From: Pseudomonadales bacterium
GTDB taxonomy: Bacteria > Pseudomonadota > Gammaproteobacteria > Pseudomonadales > Azotimanducaceae
Direction: 5' to 3'
Assembly (NCBI GenBank): GCA_030749725.1
Contig: JASMJM010000030.1
Span: 1-54,501 of the forward strand
Length of the DNA stretch: 54,501 bases
In this document: positions 21,187 to 30,548 of the stretch, one piece after another
Position numbering within the stretch: the stretch's first letter is position 1
Layout: each line of letters begins with the position of its first letter
Made by a program: the position numbers and the translations under genes
The notes under the pieces: generated by a model
Databases searched by the model: none
What the model was told of the DNA's origin: nothing
Seen by the model: only the letters and a program-made list of their open reading frames with translations

Positions 21187-23301
21187 TTGCTAACGATCGA
21201 TTCGCTAGCTGAAGATCTCGATGAGTACCTCGACAAGCAACAGGTTGCGCAGGTACGAAAGGCCTATAACTTTGCTGAGAAGGCCCACCAAGGCCAGTTC
21301 CGCCAAACCGGCGAACCCTATATAACCCACCCGCTCGCAGTTGCAGCCATACTGGCAGCCATGCACATGGACCACCAGTGTTTGATGGCGGCACTTCTGC
21401 ATGATGTCATGGAAGATACTGGTGTCGCTAAACACATCCTCGGTAAGAAATTCAGTGCCGTTATCGCAGACTTGGTGGATGGCGTCAGCAAACTGGAAAA
21501 CATCGAACGATCCCGCGTAGAAGCCCAGGCTGAAAACTTTCAGAAGATGGCGCTGGCGATGGCCAAGGATCTTCGTGTCATATTGGTGAAACTAGCCGAC
21601 AGACTCCACAACATGCGCACACTGGATCCCCTCGAGCCGGAAAGACGACGCCGCATTGCCAAGGAGACCCTCGAGATCTACGCACCCATTGCCAATCGTC
21701 TCGGCATGAACAGTATCCGGGTAGAGTTTGAAGAGCTTGGATTCAGGACCCTCTATCCGATGCGATCGATGCTCATAGAGAAGGCTGTAAAGAGGGCGCG
21801 TGGTAACCGTAAGGAGGTCGTTAGCCAAATAGGTCTTTCACTCAAGAACTGTTTGAAAAACGATGCCATAAAGGGGGAGATTGTCGGTCGGGAGAAACAT
21901 CTGTACAGCATCTATGACAAGATGCGCACCAAGAAGAAAACCTTCTACGAGATCATGGATGTCTATGCTTTTCGTATAATCGTTGACAATGTGGATACCT
22001 GCTATCGAGTACTGGGAGCTGTACACAACCTTTATAAGCCGGTGGCCGGTCGCATGAAAGACTATATCGCCATACCGAAAGCGAATGGTTACCAATCACT
22101 GCATACCACTCTCTTCGGCATGCATGCACTACCCATCGAGATTCAGATAAGAACCCATGAGATGGAAGCGATCGCCAACAACGGTATCGCCGGGCACTGG
22201 TTGTACAAGTCTCAGGAGGATAGTGAAAACAGCAGTCACGCCCGCGCCAGAGAGTGGTTGAAAGGTCTGCTGGATCTACAGCGGAGCGCTGGCAATTCGG
22301 TCGAGTTTATCGAAAACGTCAAAATCGATTTGTTTCCGGACGAGGTATACGTTTTTACCCCACGGGGGGACATCCTGGACTTAGCCCAGGGCGCCACGCC
22401 GGTAGACTTTGCCTATACCGTTCACACGGACATCGGTAATACCTGTGTGGCCTGCAGAATAGACAGACGATTGGCGCCTTTGAGTTCTGTTCTCGAGAGT
22501 GGTCAAACTGTGGAGATCATAACCGCACCCGGTGCCCACCCCAATCCGGCCTGGTTAGGCTATGTCATTACCGGCAAAGCACGCACCAGTATCCGCAATG
22601 CTCTGAAAACTCAGCAGACATCTGAATCGATCGATTTGGGCAAGCGCTTGCTGGAAAGAACCCTTAACAGCCTGGATTCATCGCTCGATAAAATCAGTTC
22701 CCGCCGCTTGAAAAAGATACTGAAAGAGAGGGGCCTCACCGAACGCGACAAGCTGCTCGAAGAGATCGGCTTGGGCAATCAGATGTCCTATGTTATCGCC
22801 AAGGCGCTGCTCTCGGATGAAAGCGATATCGAGGAGAGACCGACGATCGCTCAGCAGGGACCGTTTGCCATCCGCGGGACAGAGGGGCTCGTAGTCAACT
22901 ACGCCAAATGCTGCAAACCGATTCCCGGCGATCCCATTATGGGTCACGTCAGTTCCGGACGCGGTATCGTAATTCACACCGAAAGCTGCAAGAACATCGC
23001 TGATCTGCGGGACAAACCGGAAGAGACCATGGCGGTTCGTTGGGACACCGAGATCGAAGGTGAGTTTTCAGTTGAACTGCGCGTTGAGATGGAACATCGA
23101 CGCGGTATGATCGCCATCCTGGCTTCGAGTATCACCGATGCCGATGCCAATATTGAACGCATCAGCATGGTTGAGCGGGACGCCCTGTTGAGCATTGTCA
23201 ATATTACCCTCGGAGTGGCGGACCGGGATCACCTCGCTCGAGTTATACGACGCCTGCGCACCATCACCGGAAACAACAAGATCACCAGAGTTCGAAGCTG
23301 A
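21187..23301 (+). CDS. spoT: bifunctional (p)ppGpp synthetase/hydrolase SpoT
   Basis: Makes and degrades (p)ppGpp in the stringent response. 704 residues, close to E. coli SpoT (702). Starts at a TTG (21187) with AAGGA eight bases upstream; no in-frame ATG is nearby. Order: HD hydrolase domain (His48, HD at 72-73, ED at 76-77), synthetase domain about 230-345 ([33 protein letters not shown]), TGS about 385-445 ([20 protein letters not shown]), cysteine-containing region ([11 protein letters not shown]) and C-terminal ACT. An intact hydrolase motif supports SpoT over RelA. Upstream rpoZ and downstream ridA are on the same strand. Confidence 0.96.
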   Translation: MLTIDSLAEDLDEYLDKQQVAQVRKAYNFAEKAHQGQFRQTGEPYITHPLAVAAILAAMHMDHQCLMAALLHDVMEDTGVAKHILGKKFSAVIADLVDGVSKLENIERSRVEAQAENFQKMALAMAKDLRVILVKLADRLHNMRTLDPLEPERRRRIAKETLEIYAPIANRLGMNSIRVEFEELGFRTLYPMRSMLIEKAVKRARGNRKEVVSQIGLSLKNCLKNDAIKGEIVGREKHLYSIYDKMRTKKKTFYEIMDVYAFRIIVDNVDTCYRVLGAVHNLYKPVAGRMKDYIAIPKANGYQSLHTTLFGMHALPIEIQIRTHEMEAIANNGIAGHWLYKSQEDSENSSHARAREWLKGLLDLQRSAGNSVEFIENVKIDLFPDEVYVFTPRGDILDLAQGATPVDFAYTVHTDIGNTCVACRIDRRLAPLSSVLESGQTVEIITAPGAHPNPAWLGYVITGKARTSIRNALKTQQTSESIDLGKRLLERTLNSLDSSLDKISSRRLKKILKERGLTERDKLLEEIGLGNQMSYVIAKALLSDESDIEERPTIAQQGPFAIRGTEGLVVNYAKCCKPIPGDPIMGHVSSGRGIVIHTESCKNIADLRDKPEETMAVRWDTEIEGEFSVELRVEMEHRRGMIAILASSITDADANIERISMVERDALLSIVNITLGVADRDHLARVIRRLRTITGNNKITRVRS

Positions 23302-23309
23302 AGCGGATC

Positions 23310-23705
23310 ATGGCACTATTCGAACCAATTACAACCAGCAAAGCACCTGCGGCGATCGGCACTTACTCGCAGGCGACTCGTTACGGAGACACCGTCTACC
23401 TGTCTGGCCAGATTCCGCTGGATCCCGTCACCATGGAGTTGGTATCGGAGCAGCTGGACGCTCAGATAATCCAGGTATTCAAGAATCTACAGGCAGTTTG
23501 TCAAGCTGCCGGAGGGCGCCTCGATCAGATCGTTAAGCTGACCGTATACCTTACCGATCTCGAGCACTTTGCCAAGGTGAACGAGATAATGGCCAGGTTC
23601 TTCACCACTCCCTACCCGGCACGGGTCGTCATTGGTGCTTCCGCCCTGCCACGGCGGGCGGGGGTCGAGATTGACGCCATCATGGTACTACCTGACTCAG
23701 TCTAG
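23310..23705 (+). CDS. ridA: RidA family reactive-intermediate deaminase
   Basis: Hydrolyses reactive enamine/imine intermediates (such as 2-aminoacrylate) from PLP enzymes; homotrimer. 131 residues. [24 protein letters not shown] near the N-terminus, the catalytic arginine in [13 protein letters not shown], and VEIDAIMVL at the end. 8 nt after the spoT stop, so co-transcribed. A five-copy 14-bp tandem repeat begins at the base directly after its stop codon. Confidence 0.95.
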   Translation: MALFEPITTSKAPAAIGTYSQATRYGDTVYLSGQIPLDPVTMELVSEQLDAQIIQVFKNLQAVCQAAGGRLDQIVKLTVYLTDLEHFAKVNEIMARFFTTPYPARVVIGASALPRRAGVEIDAIMVLPDSV

Positions 23706-23775
23706 GCGACCCCGTCTGAGCGACCCTGTCTGAGCGACCCTGTCCAGGCGACCCTGTCCGGGCGACCCCATCCAG
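23706..23775. repeat. 14-bp tandem repeat, five copies
   Basis: Units at 23706, 23720, 23734, 23748 and 23762, consensus GCGACCCTGTCTGA with variation in the last bases. Non-coding, between the ridA stop and recG. The period is not a multiple of three. Confidence 0.9.
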
Positions 23776-23825
23776 GATCTAGCTAACTCTCAGGACCCAT
23801 GTCAAGGTCAGCTCTAAGCAGCGGA

Positions 23826-23883
23826 TTCACTATGCACCAGGGGCTCTTGAAGTTCACTATGCTCCAGCGTGAGTGCATTATGC
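23826..23883. repeat. short direct repeats upstream of recG
   Basis: TTCACTATGC at 23826-23835 and 23853-23862 (27 bp apart, each followed by a CC-AG variant), and a diverged copy TGCATTATGC at 23874-23883. Immediately upstream of the recG start at 23899. Confidence 0.55.
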
Positions 23884-23898
23884 TAAAGTGGGCAGTTG

Positions 23899-25992
23899 AT
23901 GAATGACCCTCACTCCTCGCTCGACCAGATGCCGGTGACCCAGCTAAAGGGAGTTGGTCGAGGCACCGCGGCAAGATTGGCAAAGCTCTCCATATTCACC
24001 GTTCAGGATGTGTTGTTCCACCTTCCCTTTCGTTATCAGGATCGCACCCGGCTCACGTCGATCGGCTCATGCACGCAGGGAATGGAAGTTGTAATCGAAG
24101 CTACAATCGCCGCCAGCGATATTGCAATGGCACGCAGACGAAGCCTGTTATGCATCCTTCAGGATGGCACCGGATCCATCAGCATGCGCTTCTTCCACTT
24201 CTCCAATGTACAGAAGAAGAATCTTGCATCAGGTGCGCGCATTCGATGCTTCGGTGAGGTGCGGCGCGGCGCGGCCGGACTGGAACTCTATCATCCGGAA
24301 TACAAGGTCCTGCAGCCAGGAGAGAACATACCCCTTGAGCAACACCTGACCGCTATCTATCCAACCACGACCGGCGTAAGTCAATTTCGTTTACGATCCA
24401 TGGTCGAACAGGCGCTTGCATTAATGGACCAGGGCCAGTTGCTCCAGGATTGGCTGCCGCAGACCATTCGATACCTCGAACCGCTGCCCAACCTTATCGA
24501 AGCGATCCACTATGTGCATACGCCGTCGACTGACGCACCGTTAGATCAACTTGCACGAGGCCAACATGCATCACAGCGCAGGCTGGCCTTTGAAGAGTTG
24601 TTAGCGCACCACCTGAGCTTGCGCAGGATGCGGCAACAGGTTCAGCAGCAGTCAGCGTATTCATTAGCTCCAGTTGCCAAGCTCACCGACGCGTTTATCC
24701 ACAGCCTGCCGTTTGAGCTCACTGCTGCACAAACGCGAGTTTGCCGGGATATCGGCGATGACATGGGTTTGGCTCACCCGATGCTACGACTTATCCAGGG
24801 CGATGTGGGTTCAGGCAAAACCGTGGTGGCAGCCATAGCTGCCGTCCATGCACATGAAAACGGACTGCAGACAGCCATAATGGCACCGACCGAAATATTG
24901 GCTGAACAGCACCTGCTCAATTTTGCCGACTGGTTGGCTCCTCTCCAGATCAGTACAGGCTGGTTGTCGGGAAAGGTGAAAGGGGAAAAGAGGCGCCAAC
25001 AGCTCAGTCTGATAGAGAGTGGCGCTGCCCATGTCATCATCGGCACTCATGCCCTGTTTCAAGAATCCGTAGACTTTGCCAAACTAGGCTTGATCATCAT
25101 CGATGAACAGCATCGATTCGGTGTGTACCAACGGCTCGCGCTGCGCGAAAAAGCTACCGCTGACGGTATACGCCCCCATCAGTTGATCCTGACAGCGACG
25201 CCGATTCCCCGTACCCTGGCCATGAGTGCCTATGCCGATCTGGACTGTTCCATCATCGATGAACTTCCGCCCGGCCGCAGACCCGTGTCGACCTCGGTTG
25301 TACCCGATGACAGGCGTGAGCAGGTAATTGCGCGCGTTCGTAGTGCCTGCCGCGCAGGACGTCAGGCATACTGGGTCTGTACCATGATCGACGAATCGGA
25401 AGTACTGCAGTGTCGCGCTGCCGAAGCAACCGCCCAACAGCTTACCGATGCCCTACCCGAATTGAAGATCGAGCTCATCCACAGTCGCGTGGCGACCAAC
25501 AAGAAAGCCGCCATCATGGCCGCGTTCAAACAGGGCAGTATCGATCTCCTGGTGGCAACCACGGTGATCGAGGTAGGCGTGGATGTAGCCAATGCCAGTC
25601 TAATGATCATTGAGAATCCGGAAAGACTTGGACTTGCACAGTTGCATCAATTGCGCGGCCGCGTGGGCCGGGGGTCGATAGACAGCCATTGCTTGCTGAT
25701 GTACCACCCACCGCTTTCGGCAACAGGAAAACAGCGGCTCAGCGTGTTACGGGAAACTACGGACGGCTTTAAGATCGCCGAGGAGGATCTGCTCATCAGG
25801 GGCCCGGGAGAAATACTGGGAACCCGACAAACCGGTGCCATGCAATTCAAGGTTGCCGACCTGGTCCGAGACAGTCATATGCTGTCGAGCGTCAAAGCAG
25901 TTTCGGACCAGATCCTGGCCAGCCATCCGGAGCGGGTAGATGCCATCGTTACCCGTTGGTTAATGCGCGCTGAGCAGTTCGGTACGGTATGA
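23899..25992 (+). CDS. recG: ATP-dependent DNA helicase RecG
   Basis: Remodels stalled replication forks and branched DNA. 697 residues from the ATG at 23899 (a TTG directly before it is the only alternative). N-terminal wedge/OB region (VLFHLPFRYQDRTRL), then superfamily 2 motifs: I GDVGSGKT near residue 300, II DEQH near 400, III TATPIPRTLAMS, VI QLRGRVGRG near 583, and the TRG region with GPGEILGTRQTG. Length typical (693 in E. coli). Shine-Dalgarno is weak. Convergent with the symporter gene across a 48-nt gap containing a hairpin. Confidence 0.96.
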   Translation: MNDPHSSLDQMPVTQLKGVGRGTAARLAKLSIFTVQDVLFHLPFRYQDRTRLTSIGSCTQGMEVVIEATIAASDIAMARRRSLLCILQDGTGSISMRFFHFSNVQKKNLASGARIRCFGEVRRGAAGLELYHPEYKVLQPGENIPLEQHLTAIYPTTTGVSQFRLRSMVEQALALMDQGQLLQDWLPQTIRYLEPLPNLIEAIHYVHTPSTDAPLDQLARGQHASQRRLAFEELLAHHLSLRRMRQQVQQQSAYSLAPVAKLTDAFIHSLPFELTAAQTRVCRDIGDDMGLAHPMLRLIQGDVGSGKTVVAAIAAVHAHENGLQTAIMAPTEILAEQHLLNFADWLAPLQISTGWLSGKVKGEKRRQQLSLIESGAAHVIIGTHALFQESVDFAKLGLIIIDEQHRFGVYQRLALREKATADGIRPHQLILTATPIPRTLAMSAYADLDCSIIDELPPGRRPVSTSVVPDDRREQVIARVRSACRAGRQAYWVCTMIDESEVLQCRAAEATAQQLTDALPELKIELIHSRVATNKKAAIMAAFKQGSIDLLVATTVIEVGVDVANASLMIIENPERLGLAQLHQLRGRVGRGSIDSHCLLMYHPPLSATGKQRLSVLRETTDGFKIAEEDLLIRGPGEILGTRQTGAMQFKVADLVRDSHMLSSVKAVSDQILASHPERVDAIVTRWLMRAEQFGTV

Positions 25993-25995
25993 CTC

Positions 25996-26024
25996 GAGCC
26001 GTCGCTCCCAGGGGTAGCCGGCTC
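25996..26024. terminator. candidate shared terminator between recG and symporter gene
   Basis: GAGCCG (25996-26001) pairs with CGGCTC (26019-26024), with inner GCT/AGC pairing and a short loop. It occupies most of the 48 nt between two convergent stop codons. No T-run, so efficiency is uncertain. Confidence 0.5.
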
Positions 26025-26040
26025 TCATGCACCGAATGGT

Positions 26041-27297
26041 TCAGTCACTCCTGGCCGTGAATATCTCTTTTTCGAACCTGTTCTCGCTGATTGCTACCAA
26101 CGTGGACACCACTGCGTCACCGGTGACATTTACTGCTGTTCGCAGCATATCGAGTAGCCGGTCAACACCGATGATGAGTGCGATCCCCTCCACGGGCAGG
26201 CCAACCTGTTCCAACACCATCGCCAGGGTGATCAGCCCGACGCCGGGAACGCCAGCCGTGCCAATGGATGCCAGAGTGGCGGTGCCAATCACGGTGAGGT
26301 ACCCCACCACGCCGATATCGATGTTGTAGGCCTGTGAAATAAACACGGTGGCCACTCCCTGCATGATCGCCGTACCATCCATATTGATCGTCGCCCCTAA
26401 GGGTACCGTGAATGAGGCTATTTCATTCTTTACGCCCAGACGATGTTCCACTGTCTCGAGTGTTACCGGCATGGTAGCGTTGCTGGAAGATGTGCTGAAT
26501 GCATACACCATGACAGGTGACATCTTCCTGTAAAAGTTAAAGGGGTTCAGGCGCGCCAAGAACTGTAACAGCAGACTGAAGGTCCCAGTGAAGTGGAGGA
26601 GCAAGACAAATACCACCGTAAAGAAGTATTTTGCCAGGTCTCCGATGACTTCGTAGCCCTGGTGCGTGAACAAGGTCAGCATCAAGCAGAAGACTCCGTA
26701 AGGCGCGACCGCCATCAACATTAGTACCAGCTGCATGATGATCTCGTTCCAATCGAGCAAGAACGCCCTCATACGCGATCCGTGTTCACCGGATTTGCTG
26801 ATGGCTACGCCCACCAATATGGCAAAGATAATCACCTGCAACATCTTGCCTTCGGTCATAGCCTTAAATGGATTGGTGGGGAAGATGTCGATGACTACCT
26901 GTTTTAGGGAGGGGGATTCCCGCGCTACGAAGGAGGATTGTTCAGCCAGATCTATGCCAACTCCTGGTTCAACGAGAATTGCCACCACCAATGCCAGAGT
27001 GATGGCTATTCCGGTGGTAAACAGGTACAGAACAATGGTCTTGCCTCCCAGGCGCCCCATGCTGGAGCCGTCACCCAAGTTGCTGGCTCCACAGACCAGA
27101 GACACAAAGACGAGGGGAACGACCAACAGTTTTAGGCTGGCTATGAAAATCTTGCCGCCTATATCGAATAAGCCATCGACCAGATAGAGCGTAATGATGG
27201 AATCGTCTGCCAGTGCGAGCAGATGCAGCAAAGAGCCCAGAACAAATCCGCTGGCCATGCCTATGAGTATTCTTTTTGTTAGTGCATTACGGTCCAT
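26041..27297 (-). CDS. dicarboxylate/amino acid:cation symporter (DAACS family)
   Basis: 418 residues of the GltP/DctA/Glt-Ph family, which import C4-dicarboxylates or acidic amino acids with Na+ or H+. Hydrophobic throughout, about eight membrane segments plus two re-entrant loops: serine-rich HP1 AFSTSSSNATMP, the TM7 motif INMDGTAIMQG, and HP2 GTAGVPG. The late arginine or aspartate position that separates glutamate from C4-dicarboxylate carriers lies in GVDRLLDMLRTAVNVTGD; I cannot name the substrate with confidence. Convergent with recG, divergent from ubiA. Confidence 0.9.
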   Translation of the reverse strand: MDRNALTKRILIGMASGFVLGSLLHLLALADDSIITLYLVDGLFDIGGKIFIASLKLLVVPLVFVSLVCGASNLGDGSSMGRLGGKTIVLYLFTTGIAITLALVVAILVEPGVGIDLAEQSSFVARESPSLKQVVIDIFPTNPFKAMTEGKMLQVIIFAILVGVAISKSGEHGSRMRAFLLDWNEIIMQLVLMLMAVAPYGVFCLMLTLFTHQGYEVIGDLAKYFFTVVFVLLLHFTGTFSLLLQFLARLNPFNFYRKMSPVMVYAFSTSSSNATMPVTLETVEHRLGVKNEIASFTVPLGATINMDGTAIMQGVATVFISQAYNIDIGVVGYLTVIGTATLASIGTAGVPGVGLITLAMVLEQVGLPVEGIALIIGVDRLLDMLRTAVNVTGDAVVSTLVAISENRFEKEIFTARSD

Positions 27298-27429
27298 AAG
27301 TCGATTCCTGGGTTAGTCACGTAGAATGGATCAGGCGGCCTGTTGCGGATGGTTGGACCCCACAGCGCCGGGACGAAGCTCCGATTGCCTCGCCACCAAA
27401 TTTAGTATCAGCAGCGACTGTCGCTTTGT

Positions 27430-27457
27430 TTGCCAAGAGGATCAGCGGTCGTATACT
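27430..27457 (+). promoter_or_regulatory. candidate sigma-70 promoter for ubiA
   Basis: TTGCCA (27430-27435), 16-bp spacer, TATACT (27452-27457), 38 nt before the ubiA start. Five of six matches in each hexamer. May also drive dctQM downstream. Confidence 0.5.
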
Positions 27458-27494
27458 AACTTAGTTGCACAGTCTTAAACAGAAATAGCTAAGC

Positions 27495-28424
27495 GTGAAA
27501 ACCTTTGACAGACTCCTTACAACAGCCGCTCAGCTGACCCGGCAGATTCGTCAGCTGCAGCAGGAATACCTGCCACGCATGCCTTACTTTGCAGAACTGG
27601 CTCGCCTGGACAAACCGATCGGGATCTACCTACTGTTGTGGCCGACGCTGTGGGGACTATGGTTCGCCGCCGAGGGTTGGCCCGGGTTTCACCTATTGTT
27701 CGTATTTGTCATGGGGGTTGTCCTCATGCGCTCCGCAGGATGTGTGATTAACGATGTTGCCGATCGAAACTTCGATGGCCAGGTAAAGAGGACACTCAAT
27801 CGTCCTCTTGTCACTCAACAGGTAACCGTACGGGAAGCTCTGCTGTTCTCTGCGTCGCTTACCTGCGTAGCTTTCCTACTGGTATTGACCACGAATGCGC
27901 TGACTATTTGGCTGTCCATTGCTGCTGTGGCAATCGCCTCTTGTTATCCGTTCATGAAACGGTACACGTACCTGCCCCAGGTCGTGCTTGGTGTCGCTTT
28001 TTCCTGGGGTATACCCATGTCTTTTGCCGCCTATTCCGGGGAGGTACCAAACCTGGCCTGGCTGGTATTTACCGCCACAGTGGTATGGACGGTTGCCTAC
28101 GATACCGAGTACGCAATGGTTGATAGAGACGACGACATAAAGCTGGGCCTCAAGTCCACTGCAATCTTATTCGGTGATCTCGATCGCTTGATGATCGGCA
28201 TTCTGCAGCTCATCTTCATCGTCACCCTTTGGGCAGCCAATCAGCTGATTCCTCTCGGTCTCTGGTTTCACTGCGGTCTCGCAGGCGCTGTGGTATTGCT
28301 GACCTACCAGCAGTATCTGATCCGAGAGCGAAAACGAGAGGAGTGCTTCACGGCTTTTCTCAACAACCACTTGGTGGGTCTGATCATATTCGCGGGTCTG
28401 TTGCTGGAGTTCTTGCTGAGGTAG
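27495..28424 (+). CDS. ubiA: 4-hydroxybenzoate polyprenyltransferase
   Basis: Integral-membrane prenyltransferase attaching the polyprenyl tail to 4-hydroxybenzoate in ubiquinone synthesis. 309 residues from a GTG at 27495; an internal ATG about 28 codons later (MPYFAEL) is possible, as family members start near there. First Asp-rich motif NDVADRNFD and second DTEYAMVDRDDD, the Mg2+/diphosphate sites, with about nine hydrophobic helices. ubiC (chorismate lyase), often the neighbour, is not seen here. The dctQM genes follow after 176 nt. Confidence 0.93.
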   Translation: MKTFDRLLTTAAQLTRQIRQLQQEYLPRMPYFAELARLDKPIGIYLLLWPTLWGLWFAAEGWPGFHLLFVFVMGVVLMRSAGCVINDVADRNFDGQVKRTLNRPLVTQQVTVREALLFSASLTCVAFLLVLTTNALTIWLSIAAVAIASCYPFMKRYTYLPQVVLGVAFSWGIPMSFAAYSGEVPNLAWLVFTATVVWTVAYDTEYAMVDRDDDIKLGLKSTAILFGDLDRLMIGILQLIFIVTLWAANQLIPLGLWFHCGLAGAVVLLTYQQYLIRERKREECFTAFLNNHLVGLIIFAGLLLEFLLR

Positions 28425-28600
28425 CCCCTGGGCAAACTCCGAGCGGATGCTCCCGAACCACATCGACGAGCGCTTGACTTTCACAACCCAGCCTGCAAAT
28501 TTACTTCCCAGACCAAAGCCGTTCAACAAAAAAACTCTGAGCAACACAAGGCTTGTGATAGACTCAGCCCGCCTTAACATAACAATAGTTTCGTGGTGTG

Positions 28601-29131
28601 ATGTCCCCTCTTATACAGTTCTGCACTGGTCTCCAAAGTAGTTTGGACCGTTTTGCGGATGCTACCGGCAGATGTGTTGCTTGGCTCACGATTGCAATGA
28701 TGCTGATTACCTGTCTGGTAGTTTTCCTGAGATATCTTCTCAACACCGGATCCATCGCACTACAGGAATCTGTCACCTATCTTCACGGCATTGTTTTTCT
28801 GTTAGGTATCGCCTACACGCTAAAACAGAAAGCGCATGTTCGAGTCGACATTATCTACCAGAGGTTAGCACCACGAACAAAGGCTTGGCTGGATCTGTTA
28901 GGTACCCTGTTCTTTCTATTCCCAGTTGCTGTCTTCATCGCCTGGGGCAGCATCGACTACGTGCAATTTTCATGGAACCTGCTGGAGGGTTCTGCAGAGC
29001 CAGGCGGTCTACCAGGCGTTTTCCTACTGAAATCACTGATCCCGTTGATGGCCGTTTTACTCCTTCTCCAGGGGCTTTCAGAACTGCTTCGAAACTTCCT
29101 GATCCTGTTGACGAGGCCATCGGGTCGATAG
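28601..29131 (+). CDS. dctQ: TRAP transporter small membrane subunit (DctQ)
   Basis: 176 residues from the ATG at 28601 (a GTG just before it is an alternative). Four hydrophobic segments, about 22-44, 54-74, 96-118 and 140-160. Signatures of DctQ: FLRYLLNTGSIALQESVTYL and KAHVRVDIIYQRL. It forms the membrane complex with DctM, driving Na+-coupled uptake of an organic acid delivered by the periplasmic binding protein. 9 nt before dctM. A long same-strand frame across dctQ/dctM (28672-29820) is a shadow. Confidence 0.92.
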   Translation: MSPLIQFCTGLQSSLDRFADATGRCVAWLTIAMMLITCLVVFLRYLLNTGSIALQESVTYLHGIVFLLGIAYTLKQKAHVRVDIIYQRLAPRTKAWLDLLGTLFFLFPVAVFIAWGSIDYVQFSWNLLEGSAEPGGLPGVFLLKSLIPLMAVLLLLQGLSELLRNFLILLTRPSGR

Positions 29132-29140
29132 AAAACCACT

Positions 29141-30523
29141 ATGGACTCCCTGCTACAATACGCGCCCCTTTACATGTTCGCTGTAGTATTTCTGATGCTG
29201 TTGCTGGGGTATCCGGTAGCGCTGACGCTGGCGGGCACAGCACTCCTGTCAGCGGGCATCGGAATTGCTGCAGGCGTCTTCGACGCGAGTCTTCTGTTGG
29301 CGGTTCCCAGTCGGCTTTACGGGATCATCGTCAATCAGACCCTTATCGCAGTGCCTCTGTTTGTATTGATGGGCATCATTCTGGAAAAATCCAAAATTGC
29401 CGAGAATCTTCTCCATTCCATGTCCAGCCTGTTCGGCAGCCGACCGGGTGGTCTGGGCATCGCGGTGACCCTGGTGGGCATGTTGATGGCGGCCAGTACC
29501 GGGATCGTCGGTGCAACCGTTGTAACGATGGGTCTGATGTCGTTGCCTACCATGATCAAAAATGGCTACGATCCTCGTTTAGCAACCGGCACTATCTGTG
29601 CAACAGGAACACTGGGTCAGATCATCCCACCCTCCATTGCCCTTGTACTGCTGGGCGATGTGCTCGCCAACGCCTACCAACAGGCGCAACTGAGCATGGG
29701 TATCTTCAACCCCAAGACCGTATCCGTTGGGGATCTTTTCGCCGGTGCTATCGTGCCTGGATTGATGCTGGTGGCCATGTACATCACCTATCTATCGATA
29801 GTGGCATGGGCCCGACCTGAAAGAGCGCCATCAGCACGACAGCAAGGACTCGATGAAGAGGGCAATACGAAGCTATTCACTAGTCTCGCGCCGCCGTTGA
29901 TCCTGATTTTTGCCGTATTGGGTTCGATTCTGTTTGGCCTTGCTACGCCGACTGAAGCAGCCGGCGTGGGAGCGATGGGAGCTATGCTAATTGCCCTGTA
30001 CCACGGATCGATGAATCTGGAACAGCTGAAAGCCATTACCCGTTCCACCACCGAGACGACATCAATGGTGTTTTTCATTCTGATCGGCGCGTCCATTTTT
30101 TCTCTGGTGTTCCGCGGTTTTGGCGGCGATGAGTTGATTCAATCCATCTTTCACGACATGCCGGGAGGAGTTGTTGGCGCCACACTGATCGTTATGGTAG
30201 TCATATTCCTACTGGGCTTCATTCTGGACTTTATCGAAATCACCTTTGTGGTGGTGCCCATCGTAGGTCCGGTTCTGCTGGCCATGGGATTAGATCCCAT
30301 CTGGCTCGGTATAATGATAGCCGTCAACCTGCAGACCTCGTTCCTGACGCCACCGTTCGGATTTGCGCTGTTCTACCTGCGCGGCGTTGCTCCCGATTCC
30401 ATAGCTACAACACAGATTTATAGAGGGGTGATTCCCTTCATCGTCATCCAACTTATCCTGCTGCTGATGCTTGCCCGGTGGCCCGCCTTCGCCACCTGGT
30501 TACCAAATCTGCTTTACTCCTGA
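29141..30523 (+). CDS. dctM: TRAP transporter large membrane subunit (DctM)
   Basis: 460 residues, about 12 hydrophobic segments; the ion-coupled translocation subunit. Family signatures: LLGYPVALTLAGTALL near the N-terminus, QTLIAVPLFVLMGIILEKS, GTLGQIIPPSIALVLLG, ATPTEAAGVGAMGA, and LQTSFLTPPFGFALFYLRG toward the end. The length and large loop after residue 165 match the DctM variants that pair with TakP-like binding proteins. Follows dctQ by 9 nt and converges with dctP, whose stop is 24 nt away. Confidence 0.94.
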   Translation: MDSLLQYAPLYMFAVVFLMLLLGYPVALTLAGTALLSAGIGIAAGVFDASLLLAVPSRLYGIIVNQTLIAVPLFVLMGIILEKSKIAENLLHSMSSLFGSRPGGLGIAVTLVGMLMAASTGIVGATVVTMGLMSLPTMIKNGYDPRLATGTICATGTLGQIIPPSIALVLLGDVLANAYQQAQLSMGIFNPKTVSVGDLFAGAIVPGLMLVAMYITYLSIVAWARPERAPSARQQGLDEEGNTKLFTSLAPPLILIFAVLGSILFGLATPTEAAGVGAMGAMLIALYHGSMNLEQLKAITRSTTETTSMVFFILIGASIFSLVFRGFGGDELIQSIFHDMPGGVVGATLIVMVVIFLLGFILDFIEITFVVVPIVGPVLLAMGLDPIWLGIMIAVNLQTSFLTPPFGFALFYLRGVAPDSIATTQIYRGVIPFIVIQLILLLMLARWPAFATWLPNLLYS

Positions 30524-30548
30524 AGTCACTCCCGCTTTGGCAGTGACT
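30524..30548. terminator. candidate shared terminator between dctM and dctP
   Basis: AGTCACT (30524-30530) and AGTGACT (30542-30548) are perfect complements around an 11-nt loop, with extra CC/GG pairing possible. The hairpin fills the gap between two convergent stop codons. No T-run on either strand. Confidence 0.5.

Noticed and set aside
24695-24703. Perfect DnaA box TTATCCACA inside recG
   Set aside because: Single isolated copy in coding sequence, about what chance predicts for a window this size.
28672-29820. 382-codon same-strand frame across dctQ and dctM
   Set aside because: Runs in another phase of two clearly recognisable TRAP genes; composition rich in Ser, Arg, His and Cys, with no domain character.
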